A DNA stretch of 64,000 nt from Pseudomonas grandcourensis. GTDB lineage: Bacteria > Pseudomonadota > Gammaproteobacteria > Pseudomonadales > Pseudomonadaceae. Location: the NCBI RefSeq assembly GCF_039909015.1, contig NZ_CP150919.1, forward strand, positions 3,138,501 to 3,202,500, given 5' to 3'. Each line of letters starts with the position of its first letter. Positions within the stretch are counted from its first letter, which is position 1. Positions 27,468 through 35,735 of this stretch are shown piece after piece. Both the position numbers and the translations under genes were made by a program. Below the pieces are notes generated by a model. That model worked only from the letters and a program-made list of their open reading frames with translations. It was not told where the DNA came from and searched no databases.

Positions 27468-29081
27468 ATGAACATGCAAAGCAAAACATTGACCGGTGGT
27501 CAGGCCCTGGTACGTCTGTTGGCCAACTACGGCGTCGATACCGTGTTCGGCATCCCCGGCGTGCACACTCTTGAGCTGTATCGCGGTTTGCCCGGCAGTG
27601 GCATTCGCCACGTGCTGACCCGCCATGAGCAGGGCGCCAGTTTCATGGCCGACGGTTATGCCCGGGTCAGCGGCAAACCTGGTGTGTGCTTCGTCATCAC
27701 CGGCCCCGGCGTGACCAACGCCGCCACCGGCATTGGCCAGGCCTACGCCGACTCGATTCCGATGCTGGTGATTTCCAGCGTCAACCACAGCGCCAGCCTG
27801 GGCAAGGGCTGGGGTAGCCTGCACGAGTGTCAGGATCAACGGGCAATGACCGCACCGATCACTGCGTTCTCCGCAGTGGCGCTGACCGCCGAAGACCTGC
27901 CGGAACTGATCGCCCGTGCTTATGCGGTGTTCGACAGCGAGCGGCCGCGCCCGGTGCACATCTCGGTGCCGCTGGACGTGCTGTCGGCGCCGATTGCCCG
28001 TGACTGGAGCAATGAGGTGGTGCGTCGCCCGGGTCGTGGTCCAGCATCCGCCACTGCGCTGGACCAGGCCGTGGCCAGACTCAATGCTGCCAAGCGTCCG
28101 ATGATCATTGCCGGTGGCGGTGCGCTGAATGCTGCTTCGCAGCTGCAAGCCATCAGTACCCAGCTCGCAGCGCCGCTGTTCACCAGTGTTGCCGGCAAGG
28201 GCCTGTTGGCACCGAATGCACCGTTGAGCGCCGGTTCATCCCTGTGCGTAGAACCGGGCTGGAACCTGATCGCCGAGGCCGACGTGGTGCTCGCGGTCGG
28301 CACTGAAATGGCCGACACCGACTTCTGGCGTGAACGCTTGCCACTCAACGCCGAGCTGCTGCGAGTGGACATCGACCCGCGCAAGTTCAACGACTTCTAC
28401 CCATGCGCCGTGGCTTTGCATGGCGACGCCCAACAAACCCTCAGTGGTTTGCTTGAGCGTTTGCCGTCCGACGTGCGCGATGCCAGTGCTGCGATTGCCT
28501 CGGTCGCCACCCTGCGCAAAGCGGTCAAGGCCAGCCATGGCCCGTTGCAGTCGATCCATCAATCGATTCTCGACCGTATCGCCGCAGAGCTGCCGGACAA
28601 CGCCTTCATCAGCACCGACATGACCCAGCTTGCGTATACGGGTAACTACGCCTTCGACAGCCTGGCGATTCGCAGCTGGCTGCACCCGACTGGCTACGGC
28701 ACCTTGGGATACGGCCTGCCGGCCGGGATCGGCGCCAAGTTCGGCGCACCGCAACGGCCGGGCCTGGTGCTGGTGGGCGACGGTGGTTTCCTCTACACCG
28801 CCCAGGAACTGGCAACGGCTGTCGAGGAACTGGATAGCCCGCTGGTGGTGCTGCTGTGGAACAACGACGCCCTGGGGCAGATTCGCGACGACATGCTCGG
28901 CCTCGACATCGAGCCCATCGGCGTGCTGCCGCGCAACCCGGATTTCGCCGCCCTCGCTCGTGCCTTCGGCTGCACCGTGACCCAGCCGCAAAGCCTGGCC
29001 GAGTTGCAGACCGACCTGCGCCACGGCTTCAAGCGTAACGGCGTGACTCTGATTGAACTCAAGCATGCCTGTGCGCACTGA
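27468..29081 (+). CDS. aruI: 5-guanidino-2-oxopentanoate (2-ketoarginine) decarboxylase AruI
   Basis: 537 residues of the thiamine-diphosphate enzyme family. The catalytic glutamate region is LTRHEQGASFMADGYAR. The ThDP-metal motif spans GDGGFLYTAQELATAVEEL to LLWNND. AruI removes CO2 from 2-ketoarginine to give 4-guanidinobutyraldehyde. It is annotated in many genomes as an acetolactate synthase, but the pairing with aruH decides the assignment. It lies four bases after the synthetase gene and 24 bases before aruH. Confidence 0.88.
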   Translation: MNMQSKTLTGGQALVRLLANYGVDTVFGIPGVHTLELYRGLPGSGIRHVLTRHEQGASFMADGYARVSGKPGVCFVITGPGVTNAATGIGQAYADSIPMLVISSVNHSASLGKGWGSLHECQDQRAMTAPITAFSAVALTAEDLPELIARAYAVFDSERPRPVHISVPLDVLSAPIARDWSNEVVRRPGRGPASATALDQAVARLNAAKRPMIIAGGGALNAASQLQAISTQLAAPLFTSVAGKGLLAPNAPLSAGSSLCVEPGWNLIAEADVVLAVGTEMADTDFWRERLPLNAELLRVDIDPRKFNDFYPCAVALHGDAQQTLSGLLERLPSDVRDASAAIASVATLRKAVKASHGPLQSIHQSILDRIAAELPDNAFISTDMTQLAYTGNYAFDSLAIRSWLHPTGYGTLGYGLPAGIGAKFGAPQRPGLVLVGDGGFLYTAQELATAVEELDSPLVVLLWNNDALGQIRDDMLGLDIEPIGVLPRNPDFAALARAFGCTVTQPQSLAELQTDLRHGFKRNGVTLIELKHACAH

Positions 29082-29105
29082 TCAGCATTTCAAGGGGATG
29101 AAGCC

Positions 29106-30296
29106 ATGCGCTTTTCCGATCTGACTCAACGTATCGCCGGTGACGGCGCCGCCGCGTGGGACATTCACTACCGCGCCCTGGCACTGCGCGAGCAAGGCGA
29201 AGACATTCTGCTGTTGTCCGTGGGCGACCCGGATTTCGACACGCCACAGCCCATCGTGCAGGGCGCCATCGACAGCCTGCTGAGCGGCAACACTCACTAT
29301 GCCGAGGTGCGCGGCAAGCGTGCCCTGCGTGAAGCCATTGCCAAGCGTCATCAGAAGCGCAGCGGCCAAACCGTCTTGGCGGATCAGGTCACCGTGCTGG
29401 CCGGGGCGCAATGTGCGCTGTTCAGCGTGGCCCAATGCGTGCTCAATCCGGGTGACGAAGTGATCGTTGCCGAACCGATGTACGTCACCTACGAAGCGGT
29501 GTTCGGTGCTTGCGGCGCCGTGGTGGTGCCGGTGCCGGTGCGCTCGGAAAACGGCTTCCGCGTGCTGCCCGAAGACGTCGCCGCTCGCATCACCCCACGT
29601 ACCCGTGCCATGGCACTGAACAGCCCGCATAACCCGTCCGGCGCCAGTCTGCCGCGCAGCACCTGGGCCGCGTTGGCCGAGTTGTGCATCGTCCACGACC
29701 TGTGGCTGATTTCCGATGAGGTCTACAGCGAACTGCTGTTCGAAGGCGAGCACGTCAGCCCGGCGAGCCTGCCGGGCATGGCCGAGCGCACCGCGACCCT
29801 CAACAGCCTGTCGAAATCCCACGCCATGACCGGTTGGCGCGTCGGCTGGGTGGTGGCGCCGCCATCCCTGGCCGCGCACCTGGAAAACCTTGCGTTGTGC
29901 ATGCTCTACGGCTCGCCGGATTTCATTCAGGACGCCGCGGTGGTGGCCCTGGAAAGCAACCTGCCAGAACTCGAAGCCATGCGCGAAGCCTATCGCCAGC
30001 GTCGCGACCTGGTGTGCGACAGCCTGGCCGATTGCCCCGGCGTGCGGGCGTTGAAACCCGATGGCGGCATGTTCGTGATGCTCGATATCCGCCAGACCGG
30101 GCTCAGCGCCCAGGCGTTTGCCGACCGCTTGCTGGATCGCCACGGCGTGTCGGTACTGGCGGGCGAGGCCTTTGGTCCGAGCGCGGCGGGGCATATTCGC
30201 CTCGGACTGGTGGTCGGCGCCGAACCCCTGCGCGATGCCTGCCAGCGCATTGCCCGTTGTGCTCAAGAATTGATGGAGGCCAAGCTTCATGCTTAA
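29106..30296 (+). CDS. aruH: Arginine:pyruvate transaminase AruH
   Basis: 396 residues of the class I/II aminotransferase fold. The PLP lysine is in NSLSKSHAMTGWRVGW, with the usual NSPHNPSGAS and SDEVYSEL segments. The sequence, from the start (FSDLTQRIAGDGAAAWDIHY) to the end, agrees closely with P. aeruginosa AruH as I remember it. The enzyme transfers the amino group of L-arginine to pyruvate, giving 2-ketoarginine and alanine, the first step of the arginine transaminase pathway. Its last codons overlap the start of the aldehyde dehydrogenase gene by eight bases. Confidence 0.92.
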   Translation: MRFSDLTQRIAGDGAAAWDIHYRALALREQGEDILLLSVGDPDFDTPQPIVQGAIDSLLSGNTHYAEVRGKRALREAIAKRHQKRSGQTVLADQVTVLAGAQCALFSVAQCVLNPGDEVIVAEPMYVTYEAVFGACGAVVVPVPVRSENGFRVLPEDVAARITPRTRAMALNSPHNPSGASLPRSTWAALAELCIVHDLWLISDEVYSELLFEGEHVSPASLPGMAERTATLNSLSKSHAMTGWRVGWVVAPPSLAAHLENLALCMLYGSPDFIQDAAVVALESNLPELEAMREAYRQRRDLVCDSLADCPGVRALKPDGGMFVMLDIRQTGLSAQAFADRLLDRHGVSVLAGEAFGPSAAGHIRLGLVVGAEPLRDACQRIARCAQELMEAKLHA

Positions 30297-31704
30297 TCAC
30301 AAGACACTGTTTATTGACGGTCGCTGGCAAACCCCGTCGGGGCAGGGCATCGCCGAGGTGATCAATCCGGCCACGGAAGAAGTGGCTGGCAGCGTTCCGC
30401 TGGGTGATGAGCGCGATGTCGAAAACGCCGTGGCGGCTGCACGCCACGCCTTCGCTTCATGGTCGCGCACGCCGTCCAGCGTGCGTGCCGGTTACATCCG
30501 CGCACTGGCCGACCAACTGCGCAATCGTGCCGATGAAATGGCCGCGGTCATCACCACTGAACTGGGCATGCCGGTGCAATGGTGCCGCTCGGTGCAGGTC
30601 GACGGGCCGATCACTGGCCTTGAGCAGTACGTCGAACTGGCTCATCTCATGGACGAAGTGCGCGAAGTCGGCAACTCGCTGGTGATCCGCGAGGCGGTGG
30701 GTGTCTGTGCGTTCATCAACCCGTGGAATTACCCGCTGCACCAGTTGATCGGCAAACTCGCCCCGGCACTGGCCGCCGGTTGCACCGTGGTGGTCAAGCC
30801 GAGCCAGGAAACCCCGCTGCATGCATTCCTGCTGGCGCAAATGATCGAAGACATCGGCCTGCCGGCCGGTGTGTTCAACCTGGTCAGCGGCCCGGGTTCG
30901 AAAGTCGGTGAAGCGCTGGCCAAACACCCGGACGTGGACATGGTGTCGTTCACCGGTTCCACCGGCGCCGGCGTTCGCGTCGCGCAGGCGGCGGCGCCAT
31001 CGGTCAAGCGCGTGTGCCTGGAACTGGGCGGCAAGTCGCCGTTGCTGATCGCCGAGGATGCCGATCTGGCAGCGGCGGTGCGCTACGGCGTGCAGGACGT
31101 GATGATCAACTCCGGCCAGACCTGCACCGCGTTGACCCGCATGCTGCTGCCGGCCAGTCGCTACGCCGAGGCCGTGGAACTGGCGCTGGCGGAAACCCTG
31201 AGCCTGCGCATGGGCAATCCCCTCGACCCGCAAAGCTTCCTTGGCCCGATGTGTTCGGCCGGGCAAAAACGTACCGTGCTCGACTACATCAAGGTCGGCC
31301 AACAGGAAGGCGCACGACTGCTGTGCGGCGGTGATACGCCGTCGACTTTCGAGCGTGGCTTCTATGTCAGCCCGACACTGTTCGCCGATGTCGACAACCG
31401 CATGCGCATTGCCCAGGAAGAGATCTTCGGCCCGGTGCTGTGCCTGATTCCCTACACCGATGAAGCACAGGCGATCCAGATCGCCAACGACTCGCCGTTC
31501 GGCCTGTCCAGCGGCGTCTGGGCCGGCAGTGCCGAGCGCGCCTTGCACCTGGGACGGCAGATGCGCGCCGGTCAGTGCTTTCTCAATGGCGCGGCGTTCA
31601 ATTATCAGGCGCCGTTCGGTGGCTACAAACAGTCGGGTAACGGTCGGGAATGGGGTGAGGAGGGGTTGAACGAGTTTGTCGAAGTGAAGGCGATCCAGGT
31701 GTGA
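30289..31704 (+). CDS. NAD(P)-dependent aldehyde dehydrogenase, probably 4-guanidinobutyraldehyde
   Basis: 471 residues. The catalytic pair is visible: glutamate in [10 protein letters not shown] and cysteine in [11 protein letters not shown]. Cofactor and core motifs [10 protein letters not shown] and FTGSTGAG are present. The gene starts within the last codons of aruH, so it is translated together with it, and the product of AruI is an aldehyde. Oxidation of 4-guanidinobutyraldehyde to 4-guanidinobutyrate is therefore the best assignment. From memory the P. aeruginosa locus has no such gene at this place and relies on KauB encoded elsewhere. Confidence 0.88.
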   Translation: MLNHKTLFIDGRWQTPSGQGIAEVINPATEEVAGSVPLGDERDVENAVAAARHAFASWSRTPSSVRAGYIRALADQLRNRADEMAAVITTELGMPVQWCRSVQVDGPITGLEQYVELAHLMDEVREVGNSLVIREAVGVCAFINPWNYPLHQLIGKLAPALAAGCTVVVKPSQETPLHAFLLAQMIEDIGLPAGVFNLVSGPGSKVGEALAKHPDVDMVSFTGSTGAGVRVAQAAAPSVKRVCLELGGKSPLLIAEDADLAAAVRYGVQDVMINSGQTCTALTRMLLPASRYAEAVELALAETLSLRMGNPLDPQSFLGPMCSAGQKRTVLDYIKVGQQEGARLLCGGDTPSTFERGFYVSPTLFADVDNRMRIAQEEIFGPVLCLIPYTDEAQAIQIANDSPFGLSSGVWAGSAERALHLGRQMRAGQCFLNGAAFNYQAPFGGYKQSGNGREWGEEGLNEFVEVKAIQV

Positions 31705-31791
31705 CGGTTGGCGATTCAAACTGTTCATCAGCCATGATGTTGCTACTCCATACCTTCAACCGATTCGCTGGAACAAGTCTAAGGAACCACC

Positions 31792-32502
31792 ATGAAAGTA
31801 CTGATCGTCCACGCTCACCCGGAGCCGCAATCCTTCACCGCCGCCCTGCGGGACCAGGCTGTTGCCACCCTCGAAGCCCAGGGCCATGAAGTGCAGGTCA
31901 GCGACCTGTACAAAATGAACTGGAATCCGGTGGCCAGCGACGCGGATTTCTCGAATCGGGAAAACCCCGAGTACCTGGTCTATGCCCTGGAGCAACGCCT
32001 GGGCGTGAAGAGCCAGTCACTGGCGCCGGACATCCAGGCGGAATTGGACAAACTGTTGTGGGCCGACCTGCTGATCCTCAACTTCCCGATCTTCTGGTTC
32101 TCCACCCCGGCCATGCTCAAGGGCTGGATCGACCGGGTGCTGGTGTCCGGCATCTGCTACGGCGGCAAGCGCTTCTACGATCAGGGTGGGTTGGCCGGCA
32201 AGAAAGCGTTGGTGACCGTGACCCTGGGCGGGCGTGAACACATGTTTGGCGAAGGCGCGATTCATGGCCCGTTGGAAGACATGCTGCGGCCGATCTTGCG
32301 TGGCACGTTGGCGTATGTCGGTTTCGACGTGCTGGAACCCTTCGTGGCCTGGCATGTGCCGTACATCAGTGAAGAAGCGCGCCAGCAATTTCTGGTTGAT
32401 TACAGCCAGCGTTTGCAGCACTTGAGCGACGACCAGCCTCTGGTGTTTCCGAAGTTGGCGCAGTTTGATGACAAGCTCTATCCGCTGACCACCAATGCCT
32501 GA
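31792..32502 (+). CDS. NAD(P)H-dependent flavin quinone reductase (flavodoxin-like fold)
   Basis: 236 residues. The N-terminal phosphate-binding loop (VHAHPEPQSFTAAL) and LNFPIFWFSTPAMLKGWIDRVL are typical of the NQO1/MdaB/KefF group, which reduces quinones with two electrons. It follows the aru operon by 87 bases on the same strand; a similar reductase gene stands next to aruH in P. aeruginosa (PA4975, from memory). A role in arginine breakdown is not obvious, and it may be an accompanying detoxification gene. Confidence 0.88.
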   Translation: MKVLIVHAHPEPQSFTAALRDQAVATLEAQGHEVQVSDLYKMNWNPVASDADFSNRENPEYLVYALEQRLGVKSQSLAPDIQAELDKLLWADLLILNFPIFWFSTPAMLKGWIDRVLVSGICYGGKRFYDQGGLAGKKALVTVTLGGREHMFGEGAIHGPLEDMLRPILRGTLAYVGFDVLEPFVAWHVPYISEEARQQFLVDYSQRLQHLSDDQPLVFPKLAQFDDKLYPLTTNA

Positions 32503-32888
32503 TTAACACCCCACAGTTTTTTGTATTTTCAGCTTACGACTGAGGCGTGTTTAACGGCTGTCAGCGTTACTTCTCGCAAGCTACAACGGCTTGCGTCATT
32601 GCCTACAGCTACGCCAGAATCCGCCGGCTTGTGCGTCTTGGTGCCGGGTTTTATCGTTGGCCGGTCGCTGGAAAACAACAGCGATCGGGTTTGGTAGCCC
32701 GGAGTCTGGCGCGTAACGACACATCAAGCAGATGCTCATTTTGGTCTCTGTTTTTATGGTGGTCATGCGCAGGGCCTCTTCGGAGGCGCCGGCTCCAGTA
32801 CTCCGGTCTACCAACCTGCGTATGGCCACCACCCTTCGTTTGGTAGCGAAAGTGATGGCTCCAACGTAATAAGTACTGGAGTTTCACT
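32503..32888 (+). promoter_or_regulatory. Long structured leader with alternative pairings before a DUF6124-type gene
   Basis: This 386-base gap holds many complementary arms. There are hairpins at 32575-32581/32589-32595, 32661-32670/32679-32688 (10 bp) and a UUCG-capped hairpin at 32774-32787. Arm A 32691-32705 pairs with A' 32800-32814 (14 of 15). Arm B 32757-32773 pairs with B' 32815-32831 (17 bp with two G-U). A and B are interleaved, so they form a pseudoknot or exclude each other. CTCCAGTACT at 32793-32802 is fully complementary to AGTACTGGAG at 32872-32881, which contains the ribosome binding site of the next gene. The adjacent A'B' order recalls C4-type antisense RNA of phages P1/P7. 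A 37-codon frame at 32756-32869 has no ribosome binding site. Confidence 0.6.
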
Positions 32889-33251
32889 ATGTTCAAAGTC
32901 ACACCCAACCCGCCGGACACCGATCCGACATCCCCGTACGAAAGCCTCGACTCCCAAAAACTTCACGAAGCCGCCGAGCGCGCCCTCGATCATTACCTCA
33001 ATCCCGGCCCCGGCATCATGGCCACGCCGCGTAAACCCAGCAGCATGTTCATCGTCAATCCCGAACTCAATGTCGAGACCTTGCTGGTGCATGCCTGTGA
33101 ATCGCTGGCGTCGGCCAATGTCATGGCCACCGATCTGGTGGATCATCTGGAAGGAACCAGCCGCAATGCGCTGCTGGGCATTGCGCAAGTGATCATGCTC
33201 GGAGAGCTGGCGGTGAACCGGGCGCTGGATCAGCTCGATCCGCCTGAGTAA
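32889..33251 (+). CDS. Small DUF6124/DUF3077-type protein of unknown function
   Basis: 120 residues, no signal peptide or membrane segment. It has a polar N-terminus, a KLHEAAERALDHYL helix, and a C-terminal helical part (VETLLVHACESLASANVMAT to LLGIAQVIMLGELAVNRALDQL). This resembles small proteins found in many copies in fluorescent pseudomonads, for which no function is established. The ATG has TGGAG at 7 bases, and that site is complementary to an element in the long structured leader. That arrangement implies translational control and is the most interesting thing about this gene. Confidence 0.7.
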   Translation: MFKVTPNPPDTDPTSPYESLDSQKLHEAAERALDHYLNPGPGIMATPRKPSSMFIVNPELNVETLLVHACESLASANVMATDLVDHLEGTSRNALLGIAQVIMLGELAVNRALDQLDPPE

Positions 33252-33420
33252 CCACACATCCGCAGATCACCACCGCTTGTTCGGAAGTCCGTCTCTGCGA
33301 GGCCGTTGAACTACACTTTTCAGTTGCTCCATCCGATCGGCAGGGCGACGCATGACGTCGCTTGCCATCCGCCAGTCGCCCCAAGGCTTGCCCGTTGTGG
33401 CATGCCTGTCGGAGGTCATC

Positions 33421-33876
33421 ATGAAAAGGTTTTCACCGGTCAGCCTGTGCATCGCATTGTCGGTTTTGAGTAGCCCGCTTTGGGCACAATCGGTGGTGCC
33501 GATGAAAGGGCAAAGTTCGCAACAGACCCAGGCCGACATCAACGAATGCAACAGCATCGCCGCCAGCCAGAGCACCTCGACGTCTTCCACGCCTTCCGGC
33601 GGGAGGGTCAAGGGTGCCGCTGTGGGGGCTGCCGCTGGCGCGACGGCGGCCCAGGTGCGCGGCAATCAGCACGACGAAGCTTATGATCGTGTCGACGATG
33701 ACAGGAAGCAGGACTATCGCCAGGACCGGGCCAAATCGACGGCAGCGGCCGGGATGGTGGTCGGTGGTTCACGTCAGCGTCAGGAACGTCGGGCGGACGA
33801 AAAAACCACCCAGACGAATACCGCATCGGCCTACAGCAGTTGTCTGCAGGGCAAGGGGTATCAGGTCAATCCTTGA
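33421..33876 (+). CDS. Exported glycine-zipper family protein
   Basis: 151 residues with a signal peptide ending LWAQS near 22. A glycine/alanine-rich segment (GGRVKGAAVGAAAGATAAQVRG) forms a glycine-zipper-like stretch, then a charged part with RQRQERRADE, and a C-terminal cysteine (YSSCLQGKGYQV) that may pair with the N-terminal cysteine in INECNSIA. GGAGG sits before the ATG at 33421. A paralogue with the same order of parts is encoded at 61959-62423 on the other strand. The cellular role is unknown; such proteins are usually periplasmic or outer-membrane associated. Confidence 0.8.
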   Translation: MKRFSPVSLCIALSVLSSPLWAQSVVPMKGQSSQQTQADINECNSIAASQSTSTSSTPSGGRVKGAAVGAAAGATAAQVRGNQHDEAYDRVDDDRKQDYRQDRAKSTAAAGMVVGGSRQRQERRADEKTTQTNTASAYSSCLQGKGYQVNP

Positions 33877-33893
33877 GTCCGGTACCCAACACA

Positions 33894-33919
33894 CTGTGGG
33901 AGCAAGCTCGCTCCCACAG
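33894..33919. repeat. Single REP-like palindrome
   Basis: CTGTGGGAGCAAGCTCGCTC followed by CCACAG forms a near-perfect hairpin directly after the glycine-zipper gene. It could act as a 3' end structure. The rest of the 223-base gap to the channel gene shows nothing definite. Confidence 0.7.
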
Positions 33920-34099
33920 GGATCTTCAATGTTTCGAAAATCCGGTCAAGAGCACAACTTCCGGGGCTTGAGCTCGCTGTTTCAAGGAAACAGACGGATA
34001 AGAAAACTGCCTGTAGCTCAAATCTGACAACCGTTCATCGGTGAACTACGCTGCGGTACGTACCCTCGATTTGAATTTTGCGAAGTAAGGATCCGACAC

Positions 34100-35710
34100 A
34101 TGCGGAGCAGGCTGCTCGCTGTAATGTTTACTGTTTTCGGGATGTTTTGGTCGGTGCAACTGTGGGCCGAGGACGCGCCGAAAGTGGTTGATGCTCCCGT
34201 TGAATTGAAAGTGGCCAACCGCAGCATCATGGTGTTTCGCGCGACCATCCTCGGAGAAGCCCCGGCCTCGCGGGTCAAGCGGGCAAAAACGGTGATCGGT
34301 GAGGAACTGGATGACGCCGATGACCTCAATGTCACCATCGATCCGATCATGAAAAGCTACATGGTGCTGCTGGGTAGCCGGCGTGCCTTTATCGTTTCGC
34401 CCAAGGATTTCGACGAGACCGAATACGACTCGGTACAGCAGGCCGCCGAAGCCGCGGCCGACAGGCTGCGCCAGGTCGTGGCCGAAACCCGGGAGGCCCG
34501 TAGCCTGCAGTTGATCCTGCGCTCCGTGGTCGCCGCGTTGATCGCCACCGGCATTTACATCGCGCTGCTGTTCGGCATGTCGTACCTTCGGCGCAGGGTG
34601 CTGAAGAAACTGCCCGAGCTGATGCATCGGCACACCCAGGCCCTGAAAGTCGGACGGGTGCCGCTGGTCGACGCCAATTACCTGTATCCGTTGGCCAGCC
34701 GCCTGCTGGAGCTGGTGCGCTGGATCGTCGTGTTGCTGCTGACGTACGAATGGCTGGGCTTCGTCCTGTCGCGCTTTCCCTATACCCGTCCCTGGGGCGA
34801 GAGCCTCAACAACTATCTGCTGGAGCTCGGCGACTATCTGCTGCAAGGCATCGTCGGTGCCATACCCGGGCTGGGCGTGGCGCTGGCGATCTTCTTCATC
34901 GCCCGCGGCGCAACCGCGTTCATGCGGCGGATACTGCGGCGGATGGCGGCACCGGGAACCCTCAGCTGGCTCAACCATGAAACTCTGCAACCGACCCAGC
35001 GCCTGACGTCCCTGGCGATCTGGCTGTTTGCCCTGGCCATGGCCTATCCGTACCTGCCGGGCGCCGGCACCGATGCCTTCAAAGGCTTGTCGGTGTTGAT
35101 CGGCCTGATGATTTCCCTGGGCGCCACCAGCGTGGTGGGCCAGGCGGCGGCGGGGTTGATCCTGACCTACACCCGAACCCTGCGCCCCGGCGAATTTGTG
35201 CGCATCGGCGACTACGAAGGCACGGTGACCGAACTGGGCATGTTCACCACCAGCATTCGCACCGGCCTGGGCGAGGTGCTGACCCTGCCCAACTCGATGA
35301 TCACCGGCACCGTCACCAAGAACTACTCGCGGGTGGTACAAGGCCCCGGCTACGTGGTCGACACCATCGTGACCATCGGCTACGACACGCCGTGGCGGCA
35401 GGAGGAGGCGATGTTGCTGGAGGCCGCGAAACGTACGCCGGGGATTCTCGAAGTACCGCCGGCCCAGGTGTTCCAGACGGCATTGTCGGACTTCTACCCG
35501 GAGTACCGGCTGGTGGCCCAGGCCATTCCCAGTCAGCCTCGGCCGCGCGCCGTGCTGCTGAGCATGCTGCACGCTAACATCCAGGATGTGTTCAACGAGT
35601 ACGGCGTGCAGATCATGTCGCCGCACTACCTGGGCGATCCGCAACAAGAGAAATGGGTGCCCAGGGACAAGTGGTACCCGGCCCCGGCACAAGAACCGAA
35701 GGAATCCTGA
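34100..35710 (+). CDS. Mechanosensitive ion channel family protein (MscS type)
   Basis: 536 residues. A signal peptide (ending LWAED) leads into a periplasmic region of about 110 residues, then about five transmembrane helices. The pore helix (LIGLMISLGATSVVGQAAAG) and the following beta-rich MscS domain (LRPGEFVRIGDYEGTVTELGMF, LTLPNSMITGTVTKN) are characteristic. The extra N-terminal domain makes it longer than E. coli MscS. It protects against hypo-osmotic shock or adjusts ion flow. It is followed after 25 bases by an exchanger gene, probably in one operon. Confidence 0.9.
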   Translation: MRSRLLAVMFTVFGMFWSVQLWAEDAPKVVDAPVELKVANRSIMVFRATILGEAPASRVKRAKTVIGEELDDADDLNVTIDPIMKSYMVLLGSRRAFIVSPKDFDETEYDSVQQAAEAAADRLRQVVAETREARSLQLILRSVVAALIATGIYIALLFGMSYLRRRVLKKLPELMHRHTQALKVGRVPLVDANYLYPLASRLLELVRWIVVLLLTYEWLGFVLSRFPYTRPWGESLNNYLLELGDYLLQGIVGAIPGLGVALAIFFIARGATAFMRRILRRMAAPGTLSWLNHETLQPTQRLTSLAIWLFALAMAYPYLPGAGTDAFKGLSVLIGLMISLGATSVVGQAAAGLILTYTRTLRPGEFVRIGDYEGTVTELGMFTTSIRTGLGEVLTLPNSMITGTVTKNYSRVVQGPGYVVDTIVTIGYDTPWRQEEAMLLEAAKRTPGILEVPPAQVFQTALSDFYPEYRLVAQAIPSQPRPRAVLLSMLHANIQDVFNEYGVQIMSPHYLGDPQQEKWVPRDKWYPAPAQEPKES

Positions 35711-35735
35711 TTTCGCCTGAAAGGGAGTTCGCACC

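Noticed and set aside
32756..32869. A 37-codon frame inside the structured leader (starts MVVMRRASSEAPAP)
   Set aside because: There is no ribosome binding site before it and it coincides with the pairing arms. Kept only as a possible leader peptide to test.
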